A stretch of 64,000 nucleotides of DNA from Myxococcales bacterium (GTDB taxonomy: Bacteria; Myxococcota_A; Bradymonadia; Bradymonadales; GCA-2716585). Below are positions 16,483 through 25,236 of the stretch, in pieces; position 1 is the stretch's first letter; each line of letters opens with the position of its first letter. The position numbers and the translations under genes are program-made. The notes below the pieces were generated by a model. The model did no database searches. It had not been told where the DNA came from and was given only the letters and a program-made list of their open reading frames with translations. The stretch covers positions 62,001 to 126,000 of the forward strand of contig PBBL01000008.1 in assembly GCA_002716585.1 (NCBI GenBank). Reading direction: 5' to 3'.

Positions 16483-19332
16483 ATGAGCGAGAGTCTGGAT
16501 TGTATCGCCATCACGGTGGGCTTGCTGAGCGTCACGATCATGCCCCTGTTCATGATCGTCGCGCTCGTGCAGCTGTCTGGCATCCGTCAGCGCCTCAACG
16601 CCGTGGAGAACAGCCTCGACACCGTCGAGCGGATGGTTCGCGCGATCAAGGAGCGACCCCAGCGGCCGCTCCCTCGCGCCCCCGTGGCGGCGCTGGAGCC
16701 TCACCGCCCCCCCGAGTCGCCCGCGCGGCCACCCATCGCCCCCCGGCCTGCCCCTCCAGTCGGGCCGACCTCGCCTCAACCGGCCCCACCAGACACGAAG
16801 GCCCCACCAACGCCTCCGCCCGCCACCTCCGAGGCAAGCACCGCCGCGCCTCCCGAAGCCCTGGAGGCATCGCCCGCGGCGAGCCCGCCTCAAACACCAG
16901 CGGAGGAGCCCCCGCGCCCCACCACGCCTCCAACCGAACCCGAAGGCGAGGCGCTCATCAGCGACGATGAGGCGCCCGGCGGCGATGAGGACGAGGCGCC
17001 CGTTGGCGGCGAGCGGGGGGCGACGGCGCCCACCGCCACACCCACCCCGGAGGCCGTCAAACCGGCGACCGCCGAGCCTCGCCAGGCGCCATCACCCGAG
17101 CAGCCCCGGCCTCAGCCCGCCCAACCGCCTCAGGCGCCCGCTCGCGCGCGGCGCGGGGAGTCGAGCATGCTGGAGCGAGGCATCGGCGGCACCGCCGCGG
17201 TGTGGGGCGGCGCTGGCGCGCTCGCGCTCGCCGGGGCGCTGCTCGTGCAGTACTCCATCGAGCAGGACCTGATAAGCGCCGAGGCGAGGGTGGGTGTGGC
17301 CGTCGCGGCGGCGCTCGTGCTCCTGGGGATCGGCGAGTGGCTCGTGCACCGAATTCGCCTCGTCGGGGGCGGGCTGCTGGCGGCCGGGGTCGCCGTCCTC
17401 TACTCCTCGTTCATGGCCGCGACCGTCCTCTACCCCATCCTCAACCCCTGGGTCGGGGCCGGGCTGATGTTCCTGACCACCGCCACCGCGGCCACGATGG
17501 CGATCCGTCACAAGCTCTTGATCATCGCCGTCCTGGGGCTCCTCGGCGGCTTCATCACCCCGATGGTCACCGGCTCGCAGTCGGGCAACCCGATCCTCTT
17601 CTTTGGCTACCTGCTTTTGCTCAACGCAGGCGTAATCATCGTCGCGTGGAAGCGCTCGTGGCCCGTGCTGACCTACATGGCGCTGCTGCTGAGCTTCATC
17701 GCCGAGCTGGGGTGGATGTCGCGCGACACCGACGCGCTCACCGCCCCCTACCTGATCATGATCGTCCTGATGGCCGGCCCCTTCGCGCTCGCCAGCCACT
17801 TCGGCGTCGGACTCACCCGAACGCCTCGCGACGACGAGGAGGGCGCGCCTGAGCAACACAACCCGTGGTCCTGGATCGTCATGAGCGCGTCGCTCATGAT
17901 GCCGATCTTCATCGGCCTGATCGCCGGGGTGCGCTGGGTCCACACCCCCTACCTCTGGATCCAGCAGGGGCTGCTGGCCGTGCTCGTCCTCGTGATGGCA
18001 GGGATCCACGATCGTTACAGGCCGCTGCCGGTGATCGCCTGGCTTCTGCTCATCGCCCAGCAAGCGGCGTGGCTGTTCGACGAGCCGTCGGGCGAGCGCT
18101 TCGCGTTGATCGCCGGGCTGACGGCGGTGGTCTTCGGGGTGGGGTTCTCGGTGTTGACCCTCAGGCGCGTGCAACGCCTCGGAGAGCCGATGGGGCTGCT
18201 CGTGGTGTTGACGGGGCAGACCGCGCTCGCGTTCAGCTACTCGCCGACGCGGGCGCTGCTCGATCACTGGAGCGTGATCATGTTGGCGATCGCCGCCTGG
18301 CTCATCGCGATGATCTGGGCCGTCCACCAGCGCCGCGACCGCAGCGAGGGCGCCGCGATCCCGAGCGCGATCTCACCGCTGTCGGTCACCGCGAGCGCGT
18401 TCATCGCCCTGGCGATCGCGCTGGAGCTGGAGTTCCAGTGGATGACGCTCGCCTGGATCATCCAGGCGCTCTGCATGCTCGCGGTCGGGCTGCGCTTCAA
18501 GGCGACCCCGCTGGTGTTCGTCTCGATCCTGCTGTCGTTCATGGCGGCGGCTCGCCTGATCCCCCTCCCCTGGCTGCTCGACGATCTCTCGGGGGGTCAC
18601 CCCATCATCAACCCCATCCTCTACGTCTACGGCCTGGCCGCCGCGGCCTGCTTCCTGGCGTCCCACCTCTACGCGCGCCGCGACGACATCCGGCTCTCCC
18701 CGATGGTGCTCGGTTACGGGCTGTCGGGGCTCGCCCTTGTCCTCCTCGGGGTGACTCTGCTCGTCCGCCACGCCTTCCACTCGGACTTCTCGGGCACCTT
18801 CACCGGCCCCGAGCACCTCACCTACTCGTTGAGCTGGGCCGGGGTCGGCGTGGCCACCCTCGTGGTCGGGCTGATTCGCCGCAGCTCCGTCGCCCGCGTC
18901 ATGTCGCTGCTCTTGATCATGGGCACCTCGCTCAAGGTGTTCCTGTTCGACCTCTCCTACCTCACCGGGTTGGGCCGCGTCGCGTCGGTCGCGGGCCTGG
19001 GCGCGGTCATGATCGTCATCGCCATCCTGTACCGCGTCTACGTCTTCCCGTCCGACGAGGGCGAGCCTTCAGACGACGAGGGCGCCCCTCCCGACCAGGA
19101 CCACCTCACCGCGCGGCCCTCTCCCGAAGCGGCGCCCGCCAACGAGGCGCCCACGACCGAGGAGGCACAAGGTGGGGAGCCCCCCACCCAGGAGTCGGAG
19201 GACGACGCGCCGCGCTCCTCCACAGCGGAGGAGCAGCCCATCGTCACCGACCACGAAGACGCTGAGCCCGAACGCGAAGACGACACAGACGGCGAGGGTG
19301 GGGAAGAAGACGATCCGGAGAGGTCGTCATGA
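16483..19332 (+). CDS. Large multi-pass membrane protein, DUF2339 type
   Basis: A 949-residue inner-membrane protein. An N-terminal TM helix (LLSVTIMPLFMIVALVQL) is followed by a coiled-coil-like stretch and a long Pro/Ala/Glu-rich linker (about residues 60-225). Then comes a core with more than twenty hydrophobic helices, starting GGTAAVWGGAGALALAGALL, and an acidic C-terminal tail rich in Glu/Asp. Layout and motifs such as GLLGGFITPMV fit DUF2339 (predicted membrane proteins of unknown function). ATG 16483 has GAGG six bases upstream. The stop overlaps the next start (ATGA), the usual pairing of DUF2339 with a DUF3999-type partner. No enzymatic motif is visible. Confidence 0.8.
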   Translation: MSESLDCIAITVGLLSVTIMPLFMIVALVQLSGIRQRLNAVENSLDTVERMVRAIKERPQRPLPRAPVAALEPHRPPESPARPPIAPRPAPPVGPTSPQPAPPDTKAPPTPPPATSEASTAAPPEALEASPAASPPQTPAEEPPRPTTPPTEPEGEALISDDEAPGGDEDEAPVGGERGATAPTATPTPEAVKPATAEPRQAPSPEQPRPQPAQPPQAPARARRGESSMLERGIGGTAAVWGGAGALALAGALLVQYSIEQDLISAEARVGVAVAAALVLLGIGEWLVHRIRLVGGGLLAAGVAVLYSSFMAATVLYPILNPWVGAGLMFLTTATAATMAIRHKLLIIAVLGLLGGFITPMVTGSQSGNPILFFGYLLLLNAGVIIVAWKRSWPVLTYMALLLSFIAELGWMSRDTDALTAPYLIMIVLMAGPFALASHFGVGLTRTPRDDEEGAPEQHNPWSWIVMSASLMMPIFIGLIAGVRWVHTPYLWIQQGLLAVLVLVMAGIHDRYRPLPVIAWLLLIAQQAAWLFDEPSGERFALIAGLTAVVFGVGFSVLTLRRVQRLGEPMGLLVVLTGQTALAFSYSPTRALLDHWSVIMLAIAAWLIAMIWAVHQRRDRSEGAAIPSAISPLSVTASAFIALAIALELEFQWMTLAWIIQALCMLAVGLRFKATPLVFVSILLSFMAAARLIPLPWLLDDLSGGHPIINPILYVYGLAAAACFLASHLYARRDDIRLSPMVLGYGLSGLALVLLGVTLLVRHAFHSDFSGTFTGPEHLTYSLSWAGVGVATLVVGLIRRSSVARVMSLLLIMGTSLKVFLFDLSYLTGLGRVASVAGLGAVMIVIAILYRVYVFPSDEGEPSDDEGAPPDQDHLTARPSPEAAPANEAPTTEEAQGGEPPTQESEDDAPRSSTAEEQPIVTDHEDAEPEREDDTDGEGGEEDDPERSS

Positions 19333-19868
19333 ACCACACGAGCCCCATCGTGGGGGCGCTGCTTGGGAGCCTCCTGGCCTCGGTCGCGCATGCCCAACAG
19401 CCCGCCAGCGCGCCGTCTGAGGACAGCCCCGCCGCGCCGCCGTCGCTCGTCGCGCTGGCGCGGGGCGCCGCGCTGGATCCTTCGCCGTGGCGCTGGTCCT
19501 CGCCCCTCACGTGGCCCGCCAGGCCGTCTCAAGCGGCGGCGCGGGTTGTGCTCCCCGAGTCGATCTGGAGCCGCGCCAACGCCGACCTGAGCGACCTGCG
19601 GATCGTCACGGGCGACGCTCCGCCTCAACAGCTCGCGTTTGTGCTGAATCAGGACGTCGAGGCGACGGCGCTGCTCACGCGCGACGCGGCGCGCCCCGCC
19701 CCTCAACCCGAGCACCCGGGCTGGAGCGTCATCGAGCTGCCTCTGGAGCACACCCACATCCCCGAGCTGACGGTGCGCGTCACGACAACGCAGTGCCCCT
19801 TCTCACGCACAGTGGAGATCGTCACGCGCCGCGCCCCCTCCAACCGCGCCGCCGCGACGCGGCAGTGA
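19329..19868 (+). CDS. DUF3999-like partner protein, N-terminal half (ends at in-frame TGA)
   Basis: The 179 residues begin with a signal peptide (cleavage near VAHA) and a beta-rich region with DLSDLRIVTGDAPPQQL and WSVIELPLEHTHIPELTVRV. This resembles the N-terminal part of DUF3999-type proteins found beside DUF2339 genes. The start overlaps the upstream stop by four bases. The frame ends at TGA 19866-19868, but the next gene continues in exactly the same frame nine bases later with what looks like the rest of the protein, including the membrane anchor. As it stands, this half would be a soluble periplasmic protein. Family assignment is tentative. Confidence 0.6.
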   Translation: MNHTSPIVGALLGSLLASVAHAQQPASAPSEDSPAAPPSLVALARGAALDPSPWRWSSPLTWPARPSQAAARVVLPESIWSRANADLSDLRIVTGDAPPQQLAFVLNQDVEATALLTRDAARPAPQPEHPGWSVIELPLEHTHIPELTVRVTTTQCPFSRTVEIVTRRAPSNRAAATRQ

Positions 19869-19877
19869 GGCTGCACC

Positions 19878-20309
19878 ATGGGCGCCCCGACGCCGCTTCG
19901 GTTCTCCGACCTGCGCGCCGATGGGGCGCGGCTGCTGCTGCGCTTCAAGGATGGCGACAACGCCCCGCTGGAGCCGCTGACCGTCGAGGTCCTCCACCGA
20001 CGCCGCGCCGCGCTCCTGCCCGCGGCGCCTCTGGAGGCCCAGCCCAGGCTCCTCGTCGGCAACCCCCACGCCGACGCGCCCACCTACGATCTGGAGCTGG
20101 TCCGCGACGACCTCCTCCGCCTCCCAGCGGAGGAGATCGCCGTCGGCGTGTGGATCGAGCGCCTCCCCGAGGAGGAGCCGATCGACTGGCGACACCGCGT
20201 CACCCCCGCCCTCATCGCGGCGGCGGCGCTGGCGATGCTGTTGCTGCTGCTCATGACGCTCAGGCGCGTGGACCCGGACGAGGAGCCGCCCGCCGAGGAG
20301 GAGCCGTAG
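19878..20309 (+). CDS. DUF3999-like partner protein, C-terminal half with membrane anchor
   Basis: 143 residues without a signal peptide: a beta-rich segment (RFSDLRADGARLLLRFKDG) then one TM helix (ALIAAAALAMLLLLLMTL) and an acidic tail. It is in the same reading frame as 19329-19868, separated only by a TGA and three codons. TGAGG overlapping the stop, eight bases before ATG 19878, could serve as a ribosome-binding site, so independent translation is possible. However, without a signal peptide its beta domain would stay in the cytoplasm, opposite to the first half. One gene broken by a nonsense codon explains both pieces better. Confidence 0.5.
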   Translation: MGAPTPLRFSDLRADGARLLLRFKDGDNAPLEPLTVEVLHRRRAALLPAAPLEAQPRLLVGNPHADAPTYDLELVRDDLLRLPAEEIAVGVWIERLPEEEPIDWRHRVTPALIAAAALAMLLLLLMTLRRVDPDEEPPAEEEP

Positions 20310-20312
20310 GGC

Positions 20313-21920
20313 TCACAGCCCCAGCTCAGTCCGGGAGATGATCGTGGGCTTGAGGAAGGCGTCGCGCGACTCGGGGTAGTCGCGGTTGGTGTGGAGGCCG
20401 CGCGACTCGCGCCGCAGGAGCGCCGACTCGATGATCAGCTTGGCCACGGTGGCGATGTTGCGCAGCTCGATCAGGTCACGCGAGATCGTAAAGTCCCAGT
20501 AGAACTGGTGAATCTCCTGCATCAACAGGTCGATGCGGGCGCGCGCCCTCAGGAGGCGCTTGTTGGTGCGCACGATGCCGACGTAGTTCCACATGAAGCG
20601 GCGGATCTCGTCCCAGTTCTGGGAGATGACGACCATCTCCTCGGGGTCGCGGGCGCGGTAGCTGCTCCAGGCGGGGACCTCGGGCAGCTCCCGGGTGTCG
20701 GCGTCGAGGAATGCGCGGGCGTGGTTGGCGGCTCGCCGCGCGTAGACCACGCCCTCCAGCAGCGAGTTGCTCGCGAGCCGGTTGGCCCCGTGGAGCCCGG
20801 TGCAGGACACCTCACCGATCGCGTACAGCCCCGTCAGATCGCTCTCGCCGTGCTCCCCGACCAGGACACCGCCGCAGGCGTAGTGGGCCGCCGGGACCAC
20901 CGGGATCGGCGACTCCACCATGTCGATCCCGAACGTCATGCAGCGGCCGTGGATGTTGGGGAAGTGCTTCTCGATGAACTCGCGGCTGTGGTGCGTCATG
21001 TCGAGGTAGACGCAGTCATCGCCCGTCGTCTTCAGCTCGTGATCGATGGCGCGAGCCACGATGTCGCGAGGGGCGAGCGACTCCAGCTCGTGGTACTTCT
21101 TCATGAACGCCGTGCCGTCCTGGCGGATCAGCACGCCCCCTTCGCCGCGGAGCGCCTCGCTGATGAGGAAGTTCTTGGCCTTGGGGTGGAAGAGGCAGGT
21201 CGGGTGGAACTGGACGAACTCCATGTTCCCCATCGAGGCCCCGGCGCGGAACGCCATCGCGTGCCCGTCGCCGGTCGCCACGTCCGGGTTGCTCGTGTAG
21301 AGGTAGACCTTGCCGAACCCACCCGTCGCCAGCACCACGACCCGCCCGAGGAAGGGGCTGACGTCGCCCCCCTCCACGTCGAGCACGTAGGCGCCGAACA
21401 CCCGCTGAGGGTGGCCGTTGGGCTTGAAGCCCAGATCGCGCTCCGTGATCAGGTTCACCGCCAGGTGCTCGTCCAGGATCGTGATGTTGGGGTGAGCGCT
21501 CGCCGCCGCCACCAGCGCGCGCTGGATCTCGGCGCCGGTGATGTCGCCCGCGTGCAGGATCCGCCGCGCGCTGTGCCCCCCTTCGAGGTGGAGGTCGTAC
21601 GCGTCGCCGTCCTCCTCCCGGGTGAACTCCACCCCGCGCTCGATCAGCTCCCGAACCCGCTCCGGCCCCTCCGTCACCGTGATCCGCACCGCGGCCTCAT
21701 CGCACAGCCCGGCCCCCGCCACGTGGGTGTCCTTGATGTGGGCCTCGAAGGAGTCCTCATCGTCCCAGACCGCGGCGATCCCTCCTTGCGCGTACCGGGT
21801 GTTGGCCTCCTGGCGGGAGCGCTTGGTCACGACGGTGACGCTCCCGTGCTTCGCAGCCTCCAACGCAAACGACAGACCGGCGATGCCTGAGCCGATCACC
21901 AGATAATCACTCCGCTCCAT
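20313..21920 (-). CDS. nadB: L-aspartate oxidase
   Basis: FAD enzyme that oxidises aspartate to iminoaspartate, the first step of de novo NAD synthesis. The Rossmann motif GSGIAG is at residues 10-15 and the FAD/substrate motifs RYAQGGIAAVWDDEDS, FVQFHPTCL and HYACGGVLVGEHGESDLTGLYAIGE follow; the C-terminal helical domain is complete (535 aa). The last two motifs separate NadB from SdhA/FrdA only partly, but the absence of sdhB/C neighbours and the length favour NadB. ATG 21920 has GGAGGTG five bases upstream. nadA and nadC are not in the window. It converges on the DUF3999-like gene with a three-base gap. Confidence 0.93.
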   Translation of the reverse strand: MERSDYLVIGSGIAGLSFALEAAKHGSVTVVTKRSRQEANTRYAQGGIAAVWDDEDSFEAHIKDTHVAGAGLCDEAAVRITVTEGPERVRELIERGVEFTREEDGDAYDLHLEGGHSARRILHAGDITGAEIQRALVAAASAHPNITILDEHLAVNLITERDLGFKPNGHPQRVFGAYVLDVEGGDVSPFLGRVVVLATGGFGKVYLYTSNPDVATGDGHAMAFRAGASMGNMEFVQFHPTCLFHPKAKNFLISEALRGEGGVLIRQDGTAFMKKYHELESLAPRDIVARAIDHELKTTGDDCVYLDMTHHSREFIEKHFPNIHGRCMTFGIDMVESPIPVVPAAHYACGGVLVGEHGESDLTGLYAIGEVSCTGLHGANRLASNSLLEGVVYARRAANHARAFLDADTRELPEVPAWSSYRARDPEEMVVISQNWDEIRRFMWNYVGIVRTNKRLLRARARIDLLMQEIHQFYWDFTISRDLIELRNIATVAKLIIESALLRRESRGLHTNRDYPESRDAFLKPTIISRTELGL

Positions 21921-22174
21921 ACCGACACCTCCGGGCTCCAACCGGGGAGCCCTCCAGCGACCATGGGGTCGCCTCTCCATCCAGGGTCTAAAATTGCCCA
22001 CCCTGGGTTTGGGGCATATAATCCCTCCGGCACGGCGTTCCTCGCTTGCGTCGGAGGGTAGGCAGCCCACGCCCCCCACGAGACGAGAGGCGAAGGAGCA
22101 AGGATGACAAGGATGGTCACCCCCCGTCAAGCTACGTAGATGCCATGAGGGCCCAACCGAACGCAGTGGAGATC

Positions 22175-22957
22175 ATGTCTCAGCACGACACGCACCTCAG
22201 CGCACTCACCTCACCCCACCTCACGCGCGTCGCCCTCGCCGCCGTGACGTTCTGCTTCGCGCTTGGCCTCAATGGGCTCGCGCCGAAGCAGGCCTCCGCT
22301 GATATCTACACCTACCGCAAGGCGGATGGTTCGCTGATCGTGACCACGTCCCCGCGCAAGGGGCTCAAGCTCGTGGAGCACATCCGCGACAGCTCCGGCT
22401 CCGACAACAGCGGCGGTGGCGGCGGCAAGAAGAAGGTCAGCGCCAAGCACCAGCGCTCGCGCGAGCTGGCCGAGAAGCGCCTGGAGCGCTCCACGGCGCG
22501 GCGGCGCGCGCCGGTCGCCAACCGCGAGAACATGTACGACGACTACATCCGCGAGGCCGCCGCGACCTACCAGATCCCGTTCGCCTTCATCAAAGGCGTC
22601 ATCAAGGTCGAGTCGAACTTCTACCCCACGGTCATCAGCCCGGTCGGGGCGATGGGGCTGATGCAGCTCATGCCCGCGACCGCCGATTACCTCGGCGTCA
22701 AGGACGCCTTCGACCCGCGCCAGAACATCTTCGGCGGCGCCAAGCTGCTGCGCATGCTCACCAACCGCTACAACGGCGACATCAACCTGCTCCTGTCGGC
22801 CTACAACGCCGGTGAGGGCGCCGTAGACCGCTACGACGGCATCCCCTACGAGAAGACCCGCGAGTACGTCCGCCGCGTCTACCATTACTACAAGCAGTAC
22901 CAGAGCCAGGAGCAGGGGGATTACAGCGCCTCCGCTCCTGAGGCCGACCCCGAGTAG
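22175..22957 (+). CDS. Lytic transglycosylase with DUF4124-like N-terminus
   Basis: Periplasmic murein hydrolase that cleaves glycan strands with formation of anhydromuropeptides. A signal peptide (cleavage near ASA, residue 42) precedes a short DUF4124-like segment (DIYTYRKADGSLIVTTSPRK). A basic Gly/Lys linker leads to the SLT domain from about residue 120. The catalytic glutamate is in VIKVESNFYP (E146), followed by GAMGLMQLMPATA and LLLSAYNAGEGAVDRY. ATG 22175 has GGAG just upstream; starts further upstream lack a ribosome-binding site and would place charged residues before the signal. Stand-alone gene. Confidence 0.9.
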   Translation: MSQHDTHLSALTSPHLTRVALAAVTFCFALGLNGLAPKQASADIYTYRKADGSLIVTTSPRKGLKLVEHIRDSSGSDNSGGGGGKKKVSAKHQRSRELAEKRLERSTARRRAPVANRENMYDDYIREAAATYQIPFAFIKGVIKVESNFYPTVISPVGAMGLMQLMPATADYLGVKDAFDPRQNIFGGAKLLRMLTNRYNGDINLLLSAYNAGEGAVDRYDGIPYEKTREYVRRVYHYYKQYQSQEQGDYSASAPEADPE

Positions 22958-23055
22958 GCGCCCGCTCCTCTGCTTGTCGCCTCGCCGCCGTTCGTGTAAG
23001 ACGGATCGCGTGAACGTCGCGTCACCTTGGCTCCAACCTGCGCTCAGGGTCTGGC

Positions 23056-23652
23056 ATGTCCACCGTCAAGCAGGACATCTTCAACCTGCCCAACAGCCTG
23101 ACCATGCTCAGGATCATCATCATCCCAGCGGTGATGTACCTGATGCACCTCGGCGATCCGACCAGCTGCATGATCTCCGCGCTCCTCTTCACCGCAGCCG
23201 CCGTCACCGACTACCTCGACGGCTACATCGCCCGAAAGCGCGGCCTCGTCTCGATCACCGGCAAGTTCCTCGACCCGCTGGCCGACAAGCTCATCGTCAT
23301 GGCGGTCCTGCTGATGCTCGTCCAGAACCAGCACATGCCCGCGTGGCTCTGCGCCATCGTGCTCGGCCGTGAGATCTCCATCACGGCGCTGCGCGCGCTC
23401 GCGAGCACCGAGGGGATCGTCATGGCGGCCCAGTCCGGCGGGAAGTACAAGACCGCCTTCCAGCTCATCGGGCTGCTGGGCATGATCATCCACTACGAGT
23501 ACGTGATCGACTGGTTCCTGGTCTCCGACCGCGTCAACTTCCACGCGGTGGGCTTCATCATCTTCGGCGTGAGCGTCTTCTTCAGCCTCTGGTCGGGCTT
23601 CAAGTACAGCTACGACTTCATCCGGGGCATCGATCAGGTCAAGAAGGGCTGA
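23056..23652 (+). CDS. pgsA: CDP-diacylglycerol-glycerol-3-phosphate 3-phosphatidyltransferase
   Basis: Makes phosphatidylglycerol phosphate in the inner membrane. The CDP-alcohol phosphotransferase signature is complete: D55-G56-x2-A59-R60-x8-G69-x3-D73-x3-D77, between predicted TM helices. The N-terminus FNLPNSLTMLRIIIIP is typical of PgsA rather than PssA. Length 198, normal. It converges on the thiD-like gene with a gap of three bases and no visible terminator. Confidence 0.93.
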   Translation: MSTVKQDIFNLPNSLTMLRIIIIPAVMYLMHLGDPTSCMISALLFTAAAVTDYLDGYIARKRGLVSITGKFLDPLADKLIVMAVLLMLVQNQHMPAWLCAIVLGREISITALRALASTEGIVMAAQSGGKYKTAFQLIGLLGMIIHYEYVIDWFLVSDRVNFHAVGFIIFGVSVFFSLWSGFKYSYDFIRGIDQVKKG

Positions 23653-23655
23653 CCG

Positions 23656-24579
23656 CTACGACGCCTCCTCAGGATCCTCGGACCGCTCCAGGCTGTTGAT
23701 CGCCACCCCGGCGCGCTTGTAGAGCGGCGCCAGCGCATGCACGGGGTGCTCACCGCCACCGACGCGCACCGGCGCGCTCACCGCCGCGGTGATCAGCTCC
23801 TTCGCCGCCTCCACCGCCTCCAACGCCCCATCACCGAGCGCCAGGCGCCCCGCGATCGCAGCCGAGAACACCCCGCCGCTGCCCATCAGCTGCGCGTGGC
23901 GCACCCGATCGCGACCAAACTCGACGACGCCCGAGCCGTCGTAGACGTAATCCACCGCATGCCGCTCGTCGGGCGGCCCCTTGACGACCACGACACCGCC
24001 ACCCACGTCAAAGAGCGCCTTGAGCGCGTCGCGGATCGAGCCCCGATCGCCGACCTGGCGCTCGGTGAGCAGCTCGGCCTCGTAGCAGTTGACGACGACG
24101 ACGCCCGCGTGGGGGACGAGGTGCTCGCGGGTCGCCGCGATGACCGCGCGCTCGACGCGCTGCTCCCCGGAGCGCGACACCAGCTCCGGGTCACACAGCC
24201 AGGTGCCCACCCGAGGGTCGTCGGCGAGGGCGCGGAGCGCGTCCGCGACGGTCCGGGTCATGGTGACGTCGCCGAGGAGCCCGGTCTTGATGGCGTCCAG
24301 CGCGGTGTCTCCCCGAAGCGCCTCCAGCTGGCGCAGCGTCGCCTCGGTCGGCATCTGGAGGGCGCCGCGCAGCGCCTGGGTGTTGCGGGCCTCGACCCGG
24401 GTGATGACCGCCAGCGGGTGGACCCCCTGACCGATCCAGGTGCGGGCGTCGGCGCCGACCCCGGATCCGTAGAGCGGGTCGTGCGCGCCGAAGGCGACCG
24501 CGACCGGCGCGCGCCGCTTGGACGAGTCGCCCTCGTCCGGGTTGGGGGCGATGATCTCAAACGGGTTGGTGATGATCAT
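23656..24579 (-). CDS. thiD: ThiD-like hydroxymethylpyrimidine (phosphate) kinase, divergent active site
   Basis: Ribokinase-fold protein expected to phosphorylate HMP/HMP-P in thiamine synthesis. The family frame is recognisable (ITRVEARNTQAL, DAIKTGLLGD, VNCYEAELLT, VVVKGPPD). Two usual motifs are altered: the substrate loop DxSGGAGIQADLKT reads DPLYGSGVGADARTW, and the anion-hole GTGCxxSAAIA reads GSGGVFSAAIAG, without the usual cysteine. The adjacent thiE (21-base gap) supports a thiamine role. It could instead be a ThiD relative with changed substrate. Confidence 0.8.
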   Translation of the reverse strand: MIITNPFEIIAPNPDEGDSSKRRAPVAVAFGAHDPLYGSGVGADARTWIGQGVHPLAVITRVEARNTQALRGALQMPTEATLRQLEALRGDTALDAIKTGLLGDVTMTRTVADALRALADDPRVGTWLCDPELVSRSGEQRVERAVIAATREHLVPHAGVVVVNCYEAELLTERQVGDRGSIRDALKALFDVGGGVVVVKGPPDERHAVDYVYDGSGVVEFGRDRVRHAQLMGSGGVFSAAIAGRLALGDGALEAVEAAKELITAAVSAPVRVGGGEHPVHALAPLYKRAGVAINSLERSEDPEEAS

Positions 24580-24600
24580 GGCTCAGCGCTCCAGGTGGGC

Positions 24601-25236
24601 TCAGGACATGAGCGCGCCGCGCAAGGAGCGCGCCGCCTCGGTGATGCGGAGAGGGTCGTCGGAGCCGAACACGGCGCGGATCACCGCCACGCCCGCCGCG
24701 CCCGCCTGGACGCAGCGCGGGGCGGTCTCTCGGGTCACCCCGCCGATCGCCACCACCGGGATCCTCACCCCGGCGCAGACCTCCGCCAGCGCCTCCAGGC
24801 CGCGGGGGGCCGAGGCGTTGGACTTGGAGGGGCGCGCGTCGAAGATCGCCCCGACGCCCAGATAATCTGCACCTGCGCGCTCCAGCGCCTGCGCCGCCTC
24901 CACCGTCCCGGCGGAGCCGCCGACGATGAACCCGTCCGGCGCGAGCCTGCGCGCCTCCACGACGGGGAGGTCGTCGGGGCCGAGGTGGACTCCATCGGCC
25001 CCGACCGCCAGAGCGATGTCGAGGCGATCGTTGATGATCAACGGCGCGCCGTGCCAACGACAGCGCGGCAACACTTCACGGGCGGCGGCGAACACCTCGC
25101 GGGCGGTCGCGCCCTTGAGGCGAAGCTGGATCGTCGTCGCGCCGCCTCGGAGCGCCGCCTCGACGCGCTCGTCGAGCCCCTCTCCGGGTCGATCGGTGAT
25201 GGCGTACAGCGTGAGCTGGGTCGGGTCCACGGTCAT
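24601..25236 (-). CDS. thiE: Thiamine-phosphate synthase
   Basis: Joins HMP-diphosphate and the thiazole phosphate to thiamine phosphate. The TIM-barrel shows LYAITDR, TTIQLRLKGA, INDRLDIALAVGADGVHLGPDDLP, GADYLGVGAIF and VVAIGGV. The phosphate loop reads GAIFDARPSKSN instead of GPIFpTxTK. Length 211, normal. ATG 25236 has an AGGGGGG ribosome-binding site directly upstream, and the LYAITDR core follows within ten residues, so a later start is excluded. The lipA frame overlaps its first 161 bases. Confidence 0.9.
   Translation of the reverse strand: MTVDPTQLTLYAITDRPGEGLDERVEAALRGGATTIQLRLKGATAREVFAAAREVLPRCRWHGAPLIINDRLDIALAVGADGVHLGPDDLPVVEARRLAPDGFIVGGSAGTVEAAQALERAGADYLGVGAIFDARPSKSNASAPRGLEALAEVCAGVRIPVVAIGGVTRETAPRCVQAGAAGVAVIRAVFGSDDPLRITEAARSLRGALMS

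Noticed and set aside
19866-19890. TGA as a selenocysteine codon
   Set aside because: No clear SECIS-type stem-loop with the usual loop follows, and no selenocysteine genes are in the window; a nonsense change is simpler.
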